From assembly GCF_019396345.1 (NCBI RefSeq), contig NZ_JAHKRM010000014.1:124001-188000 (forward strand): a DNA stretch of 64,000 bases, read 5' to 3'. The DNA comes from Nonomuraea guangzhouensis (GTDB lineage Bacteria; Actinomycetota; Actinomycetes; Streptosporangiales; Streptosporangiaceae). The position numbers and the translations under genes were made by a program. The notes beneath the pieces were generated by a model, which was not told the DNA's origin, did not search any database, and worked only from the letters and a program-made list of their open reading frames with translations. Every line of letters starts with the position of its first letter. Position 1 is the stretch's first letter. Positions 17,535 to 24,969 of the stretch are shown here, piece after piece.

Positions 17535-18359
17535 TCAGGAGGCGGCCAGCTCCGCGGCGACCGGGTCGGCGCCGAGGCTCAACAACCAGTCCAGCGGCGC
17601 GTCCGGGGCGTATCGCACCATGAGGCCGGTCAGCTCCCGCTTCCGCTCCTCGCTGAGGGAGCTCTCCCCAGCGGCCAGGCGAGCAACGGCCTCCCGGTAC
17701 ATCAGCAGGTACTTGCGCTGGTCGTCGAACAGACCGACCCCGCCCGCGGGCCCGTGCCCCGGATACAGCGGTATGCCCGCCAAGTCGCCGCCGAGCCGGT
17801 CCAGCGCGGCCAGCCACGTCCCGGTGTGACCGTCGGACAGGTAGGAATGCGTCCCGGCGAAGGCCAGGTCACCGATGAACGCGACGCGCTGTCCGCCGGC
17901 CTCGGCGACGATGTAGGAGTCGGCGTGGCTCTCGGCGGGGCCGGCGTCGGTCACCGTCAGCCGCACCCCGCCGATCTCCACCCGGCCACCGCTCTCCAGC
18001 AGTTCGTCGGGCACGCGGAACCGGTCCGGCCATTCCTCGCCGTACATCGGCTGCCACTGTTCCCGCTTCGCCACGGCGCTGTCCTGGATCACCTTCGCCA
18101 CCGAGGCGGTGGCGTAGACGGGCACCTCGTCGGGCACCACGTACGGCAGCCCGTTGAAGTGGTCGGGATGGGGGTGCGTCACGAACGCCGCCAGCAGAGG
18201 CTTGCGTAACGCGGCCAGCCGGGCGGCCAGTGCCCTGGCGTCCGACACCAGCAGGCTCGCGTCCACCAGCACGACCCCTTCGGCCGTCTCGACCAGGTAG
18301 CTGTTGACGAAGATGCCCGTCTCGGCCGCGCTGTAGGTGTGCACACGAAAGTCGGTCAT
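17535..18359 (-). CDS. MBL-fold metallo-hydrolase
   Basis: A 274-aa metallo-beta-lactamase-fold protein. The zinc motif HxHxDH is present as HPHPDH near residue 62. Later ligands are likely in ESHADS, IGDLAF and PGHGP. It has no signal peptide, so it is cytosolic. Substrates of such proteins are diverse (thioesters, lactones, glutathione thioesters) and cannot be chosen here. It is divergent from an HxlR regulator across 99 bp holding a clear palindrome, so it is probably induced by the compound it destroys. Confidence 0.82.
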   Translation of the reverse strand: MTDFRVHTYSAAETGIFVNSYLVETAEGVVLVDASLLVSDARALAARLAALRKPLLAAFVTHPHPDHFNGLPYVVPDEVPVYATASVAKVIQDSAVAKREQWQPMYGEEWPDRFRVPDELLESGGRVEIGGVRLTVTDAGPAESHADSYIVAEAGGQRVAFIGDLAFAGTHSYLSDGHTGTWLAALDRLGGDLAGIPLYPGHGPAGGVGLFDDQRKYLLMYREAVARLAAGESSLSEERKRELTGLMVRYAPDAPLDWLLSLGADPVAAELAAS

Positions 18360-18421
18360 GATGTCCCTTCCGGTTACTGTTGATCCCGAACGTAGGCCGC
18401 GAGGCCACCGGCGGGACAGAA

Positions 18422-18437
18422 GGCACTTTCAAGTGCC
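18422..18437. promoter_or_regulatory. Candidate HxlR operator
   Basis: Palindrome with perfect 7-bp arms, ggcactt and aagtgcc, and a 2-nt centre. It lies 22 bp before the regulator ATG and 62 bp before the hydrolase ATG on the other strand. This is the expected place for an autoregulatory site controlling both genes. Confidence 0.55.
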
Positions 18438-18458
18438 CTTCTCGGTTGGGAGGCGTGG

Positions 18459-18797
18459 ATGGCATTGATGATCCCTGACGTGTTTGAGGAATCGTGCGCC
18501 ACCCGCCAGGCCCTGGAACGGCTCGCGGCGAAGTGGCGGATCCTGCTGATCTACGCCCTCCTCGACGGCCCCCAGCGCCACGCCCGGCTCCGCCACCGCC
18601 TGCCCGGCATCACGCAGAAGGTGCTGACCGAGACGCTGCGCGGGATGGAGGCCGACGGCCTGGTGAGCCGCCAGATCGTCAAGCAGAGCGCTCCCCAGCA
18701 CGTGGAGTACGCGCTCACCGAGCTGGGCGCCTCGCTGAAGGAGCCCTTGGCCGCCATCTGCGCCTGGGCGCAGGAGCAGACCCAGGTCCGCGCCTGA
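18459..18797 (+). CDS. HxlR-family transcriptional regulator
   Basis: A 112-aa winged-helix protein. The signature elements of the HxlR family are LAAKWRILLIYALLDGP, RHARLRHRLPGITQKVLTETL and the wing region ADGLVSRQI. An early Cys (EESCATRQ) is at the place where several HxlR members sense electrophiles or aldehydes by thiol chemistry. It lies upstream of, and divergent to, the MBL hydrolase with a shared palindrome, which fits a local repressor or activator responding to a reactive compound. Confidence 0.88.
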   Translation: MALMIPDVFEESCATRQALERLAAKWRILLIYALLDGPQRHARLRHRLPGITQKVLTETLRGMEADGLVSRQIVKQSAPQHVEYALTELGASLKEPLAAICAWAQEQTQVRA

Positions 18798-18810
18798 GCG
18801 CCCGTTCGGG

Positions 18811-19653
18811 TCAGCCGGGGAGCAGATCGAGGATGTGCGGCCAGGCGGCGGCTCCGAGCTCGGCGTCGGCGACAGCGTCACCGCCGTAGCGGAAGTGCGG
18901 CGACACGGAAGCGGGACCTTCCCCCGGAAGCCGCGGCCGATGACCGGCTTCGGCCCGGCTGATCAGCCGAGCCGTCCGACCAGCGGTGCGGCGACGGCCG
19001 GCAAGCCGCTCGGCGAACGGGAGGGACGGCCACATCGCATCGTCCCCTCCCGCCACCAGCAGCACGTCGGCACCGGTCTCCTCGATGGGGATCTCGGCGG
19101 CGGGCACCAGGTCGGCGAACGTCCGTTCGCTCCGCTCGTACCAGCCACGAACAGCGACCGGACCATCCGCTGCTTCAGCAGCCGTCCAGCCGTCGTCGTA
19201 GGGGACGAAAGGCAGCGGCTGCCCCTTCCATGTCCAGGACGACCGGTAAGGGCGTTGCCGCCCGTCGCGCCCTGGGCCGACATTGCCCCACACCACCGAG
19301 GTAGGCGACACCGCCACGACGCCGTCGACACGCGGGTCATGAACGGCGGTGAGAGCGGCCTCCGCTCCTTTGGACGACCCCAGCAGGCAAATGCGCCGCA
19401 CTCCGGTGGATTCGAGCAGATCGACGGCGGACACGAACGTCTCCAGCGGAATCTCGCAGATGCCCGGTGACTGCCCAGGACCGCCGAACCAGCGGATCGA
19501 CATCGCGGTCATCCCCTCCTGAGCAAGGATGCGAGCCCGGTCCCGTTCGATCCGACCACTCGACCCCGCCAGAACGAGAACGCCTGTGTGACTGATGGAG
19601 GCAGGAGTGATCAGGACGCCTTCCCACGGCTCGGTCAGTTCCCGCTCATCCAT
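18811..19653 (-). CDS. Alpha/beta hydrolase, BAAT/acyl-CoA thioesterase C-terminal type
   Basis: About 280 aa. The nucleophile elbow is LLGSSKGAEAAL, where the GxSxG serine sits in G-S-S-K-G. With the preceding ARILAQEGMTAMSIRWFGG-like segment and a C-terminal AGHRPRLP, it matches the bile-acid-CoA:amino-acid acyltransferase/acyl-CoA thioesterase hydrolase family. Actinobacterial members lack the N-terminal domain, as here. The start at 19653 was chosen for the GGTGGGGGTGAAC before it. An in-frame start at 19701 would add 16 residues. The substrate is unknown and the gene appears monocistronic. Confidence 0.72.
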   Translation of the reverse strand: MDERELTEPWEGVLITPASISHTGVLVLAGSSGRIERDRARILAQEGMTAMSIRWFGGPGQSPGICEIPLETFVSAVDLLESTGVRRICLLGSSKGAEAALTAVHDPRVDGVVAVSPTSVVWGNVGPGRDGRQRPYRSSWTWKGQPLPFVPYDDGWTAAEAADGPVAVRGWYERSERTFADLVPAAEIPIEETGADVLLVAGGDDAMWPSLPFAERLAGRRRTAGRTARLISRAEAGHRPRLPGEGPASVSPHFRYGGDAVADAELGAAAWPHILDLLPG

Positions 19654-20178
19654 GTTCACCCCCACCTGCCGGCAACCGTATTTACCGTAGCTCGGCGCCA
19701 TGTCATCATGCGCTCAGCGTCTGCCGATGGGAGCGTAGTGATTCGCGACCTATTGACCGTTCTGCGCTGTGCCCGGCTGGCGATCGCCCTTCCCGTCGCG
19801 CTCAAAGACGCCGTCCCCTGCGCTCCAGGCGCCGTTCGTGGGGCGTCGTGCTACCCAGAACACGGCGGACCGCCACGGGCACTCCGGGCAGCGGCACGAG
19901 CGGGACCGGCAGGTCGGGGGGGGGAGTACTCGGGCCCGTAGGTGACCGGCATCCTGCGTCACACGAGACGCCGCCCATCGCACCGGTAGGGCCCCGCAGA
20001 CTGGACCGAGGGCGATCCGGTCGTGCGACGTGCCGCGTACTGATCGCGTCAAGAATCGCGCCACGGCCGTATGGATGCCGTCAAGAACAGCAAAACGGGC
20101 CTATTTCGGGGTTTTGCTGGGCCATGAACCGCTCATCCCGGGCGGTAGGCATGGTGTTCCAAAGTTGAGGAGTTGGGG
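19654..20178. other. 525-bp intergenic region before the kdp operon
   Basis: No coding region or RNA gene is convincing here. The only structured element I see is the inverted repeat at 20088-20119, listed separately. Promoters for the leftward hydrolase and the rightward kdp operon should lie here but are not identifiable by eye. Confidence 0.4.
20088..20119. promoter_or_regulatory. Inverted repeat upstream of kdp
   Basis: Perfect 9-bp arms, cagcaaaac and gttttgctg, separated by 14 nt. The right arm ends 59 bp before the first ORF of the kdp operon. It could be an operator for the Kdp regulator or a leader hairpin. It is not a recognised riboswitch. Confidence 0.4.
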
Positions 20179-20262
20179 ATGGCAGACGTCATCTTCGTCG
20201 CCCTGACGATCGCGATCTTCGTGGTGTTCGGGCTCGTCGTGAAGGCGGTGGAGCGCCTGTGA
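20179..20262 (+). CDS. 27-aa membrane peptide at the head of the kdp operon
   Basis: A short ORF, MADVIFVALTIAIFVVFGLV followed by VKAVERL. It has one hydrophobic helix and a basic C-terminal tail. AGTTGGGG lies just upstream and its TGA overlaps the GTG of kdpF (GTGA). Size, hydrophobicity and coupling make it a likely real gene. A comparable peptide occurs ahead of kdpF in other actinobacteria, to my recollection. It probably sits in the membrane with the Kdp complex. No function can be claimed. Confidence 0.6.
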   Translation: MADVIFVALTIAIFVVFGLVVKAVERL

Positions 20263-20348
20263 GCGCGATCAACGCCGCAGGCCTGATCGTGGTCGCCGCG
20301 CTGGTCGTCTTCATGGTCGCGGCGCTGCTGTTCCCGGAGCGTTTCTGA
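20259..20348 (+). CDS. kdpF: KdpF, small subunit of K+-transporting ATPase
   Basis: 29 residues, one transmembrane helix, ending LLFPERF, the typical KdpF tail (…L-x-x-P-E-x-F). In E. coli this subunit stabilises the KdpABC complex. It starts with GTG inside the stop of the small ORF before it, and its TGA overlaps the kdpA ATG by one base, which is the usual tight coupling of this operon. Confidence 0.85.
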   Translation: MSAINAAGLIVVAALVVFMVAALLFPERF

Positions 20349-22009
20349 TGAGCACGACCGCCGCGGGGATGATCTTCATCAGCTCCCTGATCGTCGCGCT
20401 GGGCCTGGCGCACCGGCCACTGGGCGACTACATCTACCGGGTCTACACGAGCACCAAGCACAACGTCGTCGAGCGGGGCGTCTATCGGCTGCTCGGCGTG
20501 CGGGCCGATGCCGAGCAGAGTTGGGGCGTCTACGCGCGCAGCCTGCTGGCGTTCTCGGTGGTCTCCATCCTGGTCGTGTACGGCATGCAGCGCCTGCAGG
20601 ACAAGCTCCCGCTGAGCCTGGGCATGAAGCCGGTCACCGACCACATCGCCTGGAACACGGCCGTCAGCTTCGTCACCAACACCAACTGGCAGGCCTACTC
20701 GGGCGAGTCCACGATGGGTTACCTGACCCAGATGACGGCCCTGGCGGTGCAGAACTTCGTGTCCGCGGCCGTGGGCATGGCGGTGGCGATCGCGCTGGTG
20801 CGCGGCTTCGCCCGCCGCAGGTCGGAGACGATCGGCAACTTCTGGGTGGACCTGGTACGCGGCTCACTCCACATCCTGCTGCCCATCGCCTTCGTCGGCG
20901 CGCTGGTGCTGGTGGCCGGCGGGGTGATCCAGAACTTCTCCGGCGTGCACGAGGTCACCACGCTGACCGGCGGCACCCAAGGGATCACCGGCGGCCCGGT
21001 CGCCTCACAGGAGGCCATCAAGGAACTGGGCACCAACGGCGGCGGCTTCTACAACGCCAACTCCGCCCACCCCTTCGAGAACACCACCAACTGGACCAAC
21101 TGGCTGGAGATCTTCTTCCTCCTGGTGATCCCGTTCGCGCTGCCGCGTACCTTCGGCAAGCTCATCGGCCAGGTCAAGCAGGGCTACGCCATTCTCGCCG
21201 TGATGGGCGTCATCGCGCTGACCAGCGTGCTGCTCACCAACCTGTTCGAGCTGGGTGGCCACGCCACCGTGCCGCAGGCCGTCGGCGCGGCGATGGAGGG
21301 CAAGGAAGTCAGGTTCGGCATCTCCGACTCGGCCACCTTCGCCGCCTCCACCACGCTCACGAGCACCGGTGCGGTGAACTCCTTTCACGACTCGTTCACG
21401 CCGTTCGGCGGCATGATGACGATGTTCAACATGATGCTCGGCGAGGTCGCGCCCGGCGGCGTCGGCTCCGGCCTGTACGGCATGCTGATCCTGGCCGTGA
21501 TCACGGTGTTCGTGGCCGGGCTGATGGTCGGCCGTACCCCGGAGTATCTGGGCAAGAAGATCGGCGCCAGGGAGATCAAACTCGCCTCCCTGTACTTCCT
21601 GGTCACCCCGGTCCTCGTGCTGATCGGCACGGCCTTCGCGATGGGCTCGGCCGAGCAGCGCGCGAGCATGCTCAACTCGGGGCCGCACGGCTTGTCCGAG
21701 GTCCTTTACGCCTTCACCAGCGCCTCCAACAACAACGGCTCGGCGTTCGCCGGCATAACGGTCAACACGCCGTGGTACGACGTGGCGCTCGGCCTGTGCA
21801 TGGTGTTCGGCCGGTTCCTGCCGATCGTGCTGGTGCTGGCGCTGGCCGGGTCGCTGGCCCAGCAGGCGCCCGTGCCCGCGGGCGCCGGCACGCTGCCGAC
21901 CCACCGGCCGCTGTTCGTCGGCATGGTCGTCGGCGTCACGGTCATCCTGGTCGCCCTCACCTTCCTCCCGGCCCTCGCGCTCGGCCCCATCGCAGAAGGA
22001 CTGTCCTGA
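20348..22009 (+). CDS. kdpA: KdpA, K+-translocating channel-like subunit
   Basis: 553 aa, the normal length for KdpA. It is a polytopic membrane protein of the SKT superfamily. Selectivity-filter-like loops are visible, such as TNTNWQAYSGE, ELGTNGGGFYNANSAHP and ASNNNGSAF, which carry the conserved glycines that bind K+. It forms the high-affinity K+ import complex with KdpB, C and F in the cytoplasmic membrane. It overlaps kdpF and is one base from kdpB. Confidence 0.97.
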   Translation: MSTTAAGMIFISSLIVALGLAHRPLGDYIYRVYTSTKHNVVERGVYRLLGVRADAEQSWGVYARSLLAFSVVSILVVYGMQRLQDKLPLSLGMKPVTDHIAWNTAVSFVTNTNWQAYSGESTMGYLTQMTALAVQNFVSAAVGMAVAIALVRGFARRRSETIGNFWVDLVRGSLHILLPIAFVGALVLVAGGVIQNFSGVHEVTTLTGGTQGITGGPVASQEAIKELGTNGGGFYNANSAHPFENTTNWTNWLEIFFLLVIPFALPRTFGKLIGQVKQGYAILAVMGVIALTSVLLTNLFELGGHATVPQAVGAAMEGKEVRFGISDSATFAASTTLTSTGAVNSFHDSFTPFGGMMTMFNMMLGEVAPGGVGSGLYGMLILAVITVFVAGLMVGRTPEYLGKKIGAREIKLASLYFLVTPVLVLIGTAFAMGSAEQRASMLNSGPHGLSEVLYAFTSASNNNGSAFAGITVNTPWYDVALGLCMVFGRFLPIVLVLALAGSLAQQAPVPAGAGTLPTHRPLFVGMVVGVTVILVALTFLPALALGPIAEGLS

Positions 22010-22010
22010 C

Positions 22011-24125
22011 ATGTCAACCCCAGTGCTCGAAGCGCCGGGCAAGGCGCCCGGCCCCCAGCGGAACGGCCGGGTCGGCGGCGGCCTGCTCGACCCCAGGCAA
22101 CTCCTGACCTCGCTGCCGGACGCGGTGAAGAAGCTCAACCCGGCCACGCTGTGGCGCAACCCCGTCATGTTCATCGTCGAGATCGGCGCGGTGTTCACCA
22201 CTGTGCTGGCGGTGCTCGACCCGTCGTTCTTCGCCTGGGCCATCGTGGTGTGGCTGTGGCTGACCGTGATCTTCGCGAACCTGGCCGAGGCCGTGGCCGA
22301 GGGCCGGGGCAAGGCGCAGGCCGCCACCTTGCGCGCGGCCAAGCGGGACACCACGGCCCGCCGCCTGAAGAACCGCACCTCCCAGGAATGGGACGTGGTC
22401 GGCGCGCCGGAGCTCAGGCAGGGCGACTTCGTGGTGGTGGAGGCGGGGGAGATCATCCCAGGCGACGGCGACGTGGTCGAGGGCATCGCGTCGGTGGACG
22501 AGTCGGCCATCACGGGCGAGTCCGCGCCGGTCATCCGCGAGTCGGGCGGGGACCGCTCGGCGGTGACCGGCGGCACGAAGGTGCTGTCGGACCGGATCGT
22601 CGTCGAGATCACCCAGAAGCCCGGCGAGAGCTTCATCGACCGCATGATCGCCCTTGTGGAGGGCGCGGACCGGCAGAAGACGCCGAACGAGATCGCGCTG
22701 AACATCCTGCTGGCCGCGCTGACGATCATCTTCCTGGTCGCCACCGCCACCATGCAGCCGCTGGCCATCTACTCGAAGTCCATCAACCCGGGCGTACCCG
22801 ACTCGCTCGCCCTGAACGCGAACGGCGTTACCGGCGTGGTGCTGGTGTCGCTGCTGGTGTGCCTGATTCCGACCACGATCGGCGCGCTGCTGTCGGCGAT
22901 CGGCATCGCCGGGATGGACCGCCTCGTCCAGCGCAACGTGCTGGCCATGTCCGGCCGCGCGGTCGAGGCCGCGGGCGACGTCTCCACGCTGCTGCTGGAC
23001 AAGACCGGCACCATCACGCTGGGCAACCGGCAGGCGTCGGACTTCGTCCCGGTCGCGGGCGTCACCGAAGCAGAGCTGGCCGAGGCGGCGCAGCTGTCCA
23101 GCCTCGCCGACGAGACGCCCGAGGGCCGCTCGATCGTGGTGTTCGCCAAGCAGCGCTACGGCCTGCGCGAGCGGGAGATCCACGGCGCGAAATGGGTCCA
23201 GTTCACCGCGCAGACCAGGATGAGCGGCGTCGACCTGGGCGACCGCCAGGTGCGCAAGGGCGCGGCGACCGCCGTGATGAAGTGGGTACGCGACCAGGGC
23301 GGGCACCCGACCGACGAGGTCGGCCACCTGGTGGACGGCATCTCCGGCTCCGGTGGCACGCCGCTGGTGGTGGCCGAGAAGGGCCGGGTGCTCGGTGTCA
23401 TCCACCTCAAGGACGTGGTCAAACAGGGCATGCGCGAGCGGTTCGACGAGATGCGCCGGATGGGCATCCGGACCGTGATGATCACCGGGGACAACCCGCT
23501 GACCGCCAAGGCCATCGCGGACGAGGCCGGGGTGGACGACTTCCTGGCCGAGGCCACGCCCGAGGACAAGCTGACGCTGATCAGGAAGGAGCAGGAGGGC
23601 GGCCGGCTGGTCGCGATGACCGGCGACGGCACCAACGACGCCCCGGCGCTCGCCCAGGCCGACGTCGGCGTGGCGATGAACACCGGCACGTCGGCCGCCA
23701 AAGAGGCGGGCAACATGGTCGACCTCGACTCCAACCCGACCAAGCTCATCGAGATCGTCGAGATCGGCAAGCAACTGCTCATCACGCGCGGCGCGCTGAC
23801 CACGTTCTCGATCGCCAACGACATCGCCAAGTACTTCGCGATCATCCCGGCGATGTTCGCGGCGGTCTACCCGGGCCTGGACGCGCTCAACATCATGCGC
23901 CTGGCCAGCCCGCAGTCGGCCATCCTGGCGGCGGTCGTCTTCAATGCCCTGGTGATCATCGCGCTGATCCCGCTGTCGCTGCGCGGCGTGCGCTACAAGC
24001 CGTCCAGCGCGGCCAAGCTGCTGTCCCGCAACCTCTACCTGTACGGCCTGGGCGGCATCATCGCGCCGTTCATCGGCATCAAGATCATCGACCTGCTCAT
24101 CCAGTTCCTTCCGGGGATGTCGTAA
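22011..24125 (+). CDS. kdpB: KdpB, P-type ATPase subunit
   Basis: 704 aa. The phosphorylated Asp is in LLLDKTGTITLGN. The actuator-domain TGES appears as ITGESAPV, and the hinge as MTGDGTNDAPALAQADVGVAM. It hydrolyses ATP to energise K+ uptake through KdpA. ATG follows kdpA directly, and kdpC starts at the base after its stop. Confidence 0.97.
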   Translation: MSTPVLEAPGKAPGPQRNGRVGGGLLDPRQLLTSLPDAVKKLNPATLWRNPVMFIVEIGAVFTTVLAVLDPSFFAWAIVVWLWLTVIFANLAEAVAEGRGKAQAATLRAAKRDTTARRLKNRTSQEWDVVGAPELRQGDFVVVEAGEIIPGDGDVVEGIASVDESAITGESAPVIRESGGDRSAVTGGTKVLSDRIVVEITQKPGESFIDRMIALVEGADRQKTPNEIALNILLAALTIIFLVATATMQPLAIYSKSINPGVPDSLALNANGVTGVVLVSLLVCLIPTTIGALLSAIGIAGMDRLVQRNVLAMSGRAVEAAGDVSTLLLDKTGTITLGNRQASDFVPVAGVTEAELAEAAQLSSLADETPEGRSIVVFAKQRYGLREREIHGAKWVQFTAQTRMSGVDLGDRQVRKGAATAVMKWVRDQGGHPTDEVGHLVDGISGSGGTPLVVAEKGRVLGVIHLKDVVKQGMRERFDEMRRMGIRTVMITGDNPLTAKAIADEAGVDDFLAEATPEDKLTLIRKEQEGGRLVAMTGDGTNDAPALAQADVGVAMNTGTSAAKEAGNMVDLDSNPTKLIEIVEIGKQLLITRGALTTFSIANDIAKYFAIIPAMFAAVYPGLDALNIMRLASPQSAILAAVVFNALVIIALIPLSLRGVRYKPSSAAKLLSRNLYLYGLGGIIAPFIGIKIIDLLIQFLPGMS

Positions 24126-24968
24126 ATGGAACGTCTACCTAGCTGGCTGCGCCGGCATCTCGCCGCGATCCGGGCGGTCGTCGTGCTGACCGTGCTGCTC
24201 GGTGTGGTCTATCCACTGGTCACCACCGGGGTCGCGCAAGCCCTGTTCAACGGCAAGGCCAACGGCTCGATCGTCCAGGCCGGCGGCAAGGACGTCGGCA
24301 GTGCGGTCATCGGCCAGAACTTCACCGACAAAGACGGCAACCCGGTCAAGAAGTACTTCCAGTCCCGTCCGTCGGCCGCCGGCGACGGCTACGACCCGAC
24401 CTCGACCGGCGCCAGCAACCTGGGCCCTGAGGACATCGTGGACACGCTGCCGGTGCCCGGGGCCGAGGACGAGGGCAAGCGGTCGCTGCTCACCCAGGTC
24501 TGCGCCCGCTCCAAGGCGATCGGCGAGCTGGAGGGCGTCAGCGGCGCCCGCCCGTACTGCACACCGGACGGCGTGGGCGCGGTGCTGAAGGTCTTCCCCG
24601 ACCATGCTGTCAGCGTCAACCAGGCCTGCCCCGCCACCCCCTTCATCGCCACCTACCAGGGACTGACGGTGGAGTGCGCGAAGCCGGGCGCGGACTACGC
24701 GGCCGGGCGGACCGTACCGATCCGCGGCGATGCGGGTGCCGTGCGAGTGCCCGCCGACGCGGTGACGGCCGGCGGCTCCGGGCTCGACCCGCACATCTCG
24801 CCCGCCTACGCCGAGCTCCAGGCGCCACGCGTGGCCAAGGCGCGCGGGATCACGCTCGACCAGGTCAAGCGGCTCATCGACGCGAACACCACCGGTCGTA
24901 CGATCGGCTTCATGGGCGAGCCCGCGGTGAACGTGCTCGAACTCAACCTGGCCCTGGACAAGGTGTGA
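24126..24968 (+). CDS. kdpC: KdpC, K+-transporting ATPase subunit (long form)
   Basis: 280 aa, against about 190-220 for most KdpC. It has an N-terminal membrane helix (about 12-38) and the family blocks GSAVIGQNF, YFQSRPSAAGDGYDP and GASNLGP. The C-terminal block reads SGLDPHISPAYAELQAPRVA and is followed by NVLELNLAL. The extra length is an insertion of about 65 residues between the GASNLGP block and VPADAVTAGGSGLDP. It contains Cys at 3-4 positions and is probably extracytoplasmic. KdpC stabilises KdpB and supports ATP binding. Confidence 0.95.
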   Translation: MERLPSWLRRHLAAIRAVVVLTVLLGVVYPLVTTGVAQALFNGKANGSIVQAGGKDVGSAVIGQNFTDKDGNPVKKYFQSRPSAAGDGYDPTSTGASNLGPEDIVDTLPVPGAEDEGKRSLLTQVCARSKAIGELEGVSGARPYCTPDGVGAVLKVFPDHAVSVNQACPATPFIATYQGLTVECAKPGADYAAGRTVPIRGDAGAVRVPADAVTAGGSGLDPHISPAYAELQAPRVAKARGITLDQVKRLIDANTTGRTIGFMGEPAVNVLELNLALDKV

Positions 24969-24969
24969 C

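Noticed and set aside
20088..20119. c-di-AMP (ydaO-type) riboswitch before kdp
   Set aside because: Only a single simple inverted repeat is present. The multi-helix conserved core of that riboswitch is not visible.
22014..23774. Long minus-strand open frame opposite kdpB
   Set aside because: It mirrors kdpB codon periodicity and has no recognisable domain or ribosome site. The KdpB protein is unmistakable.
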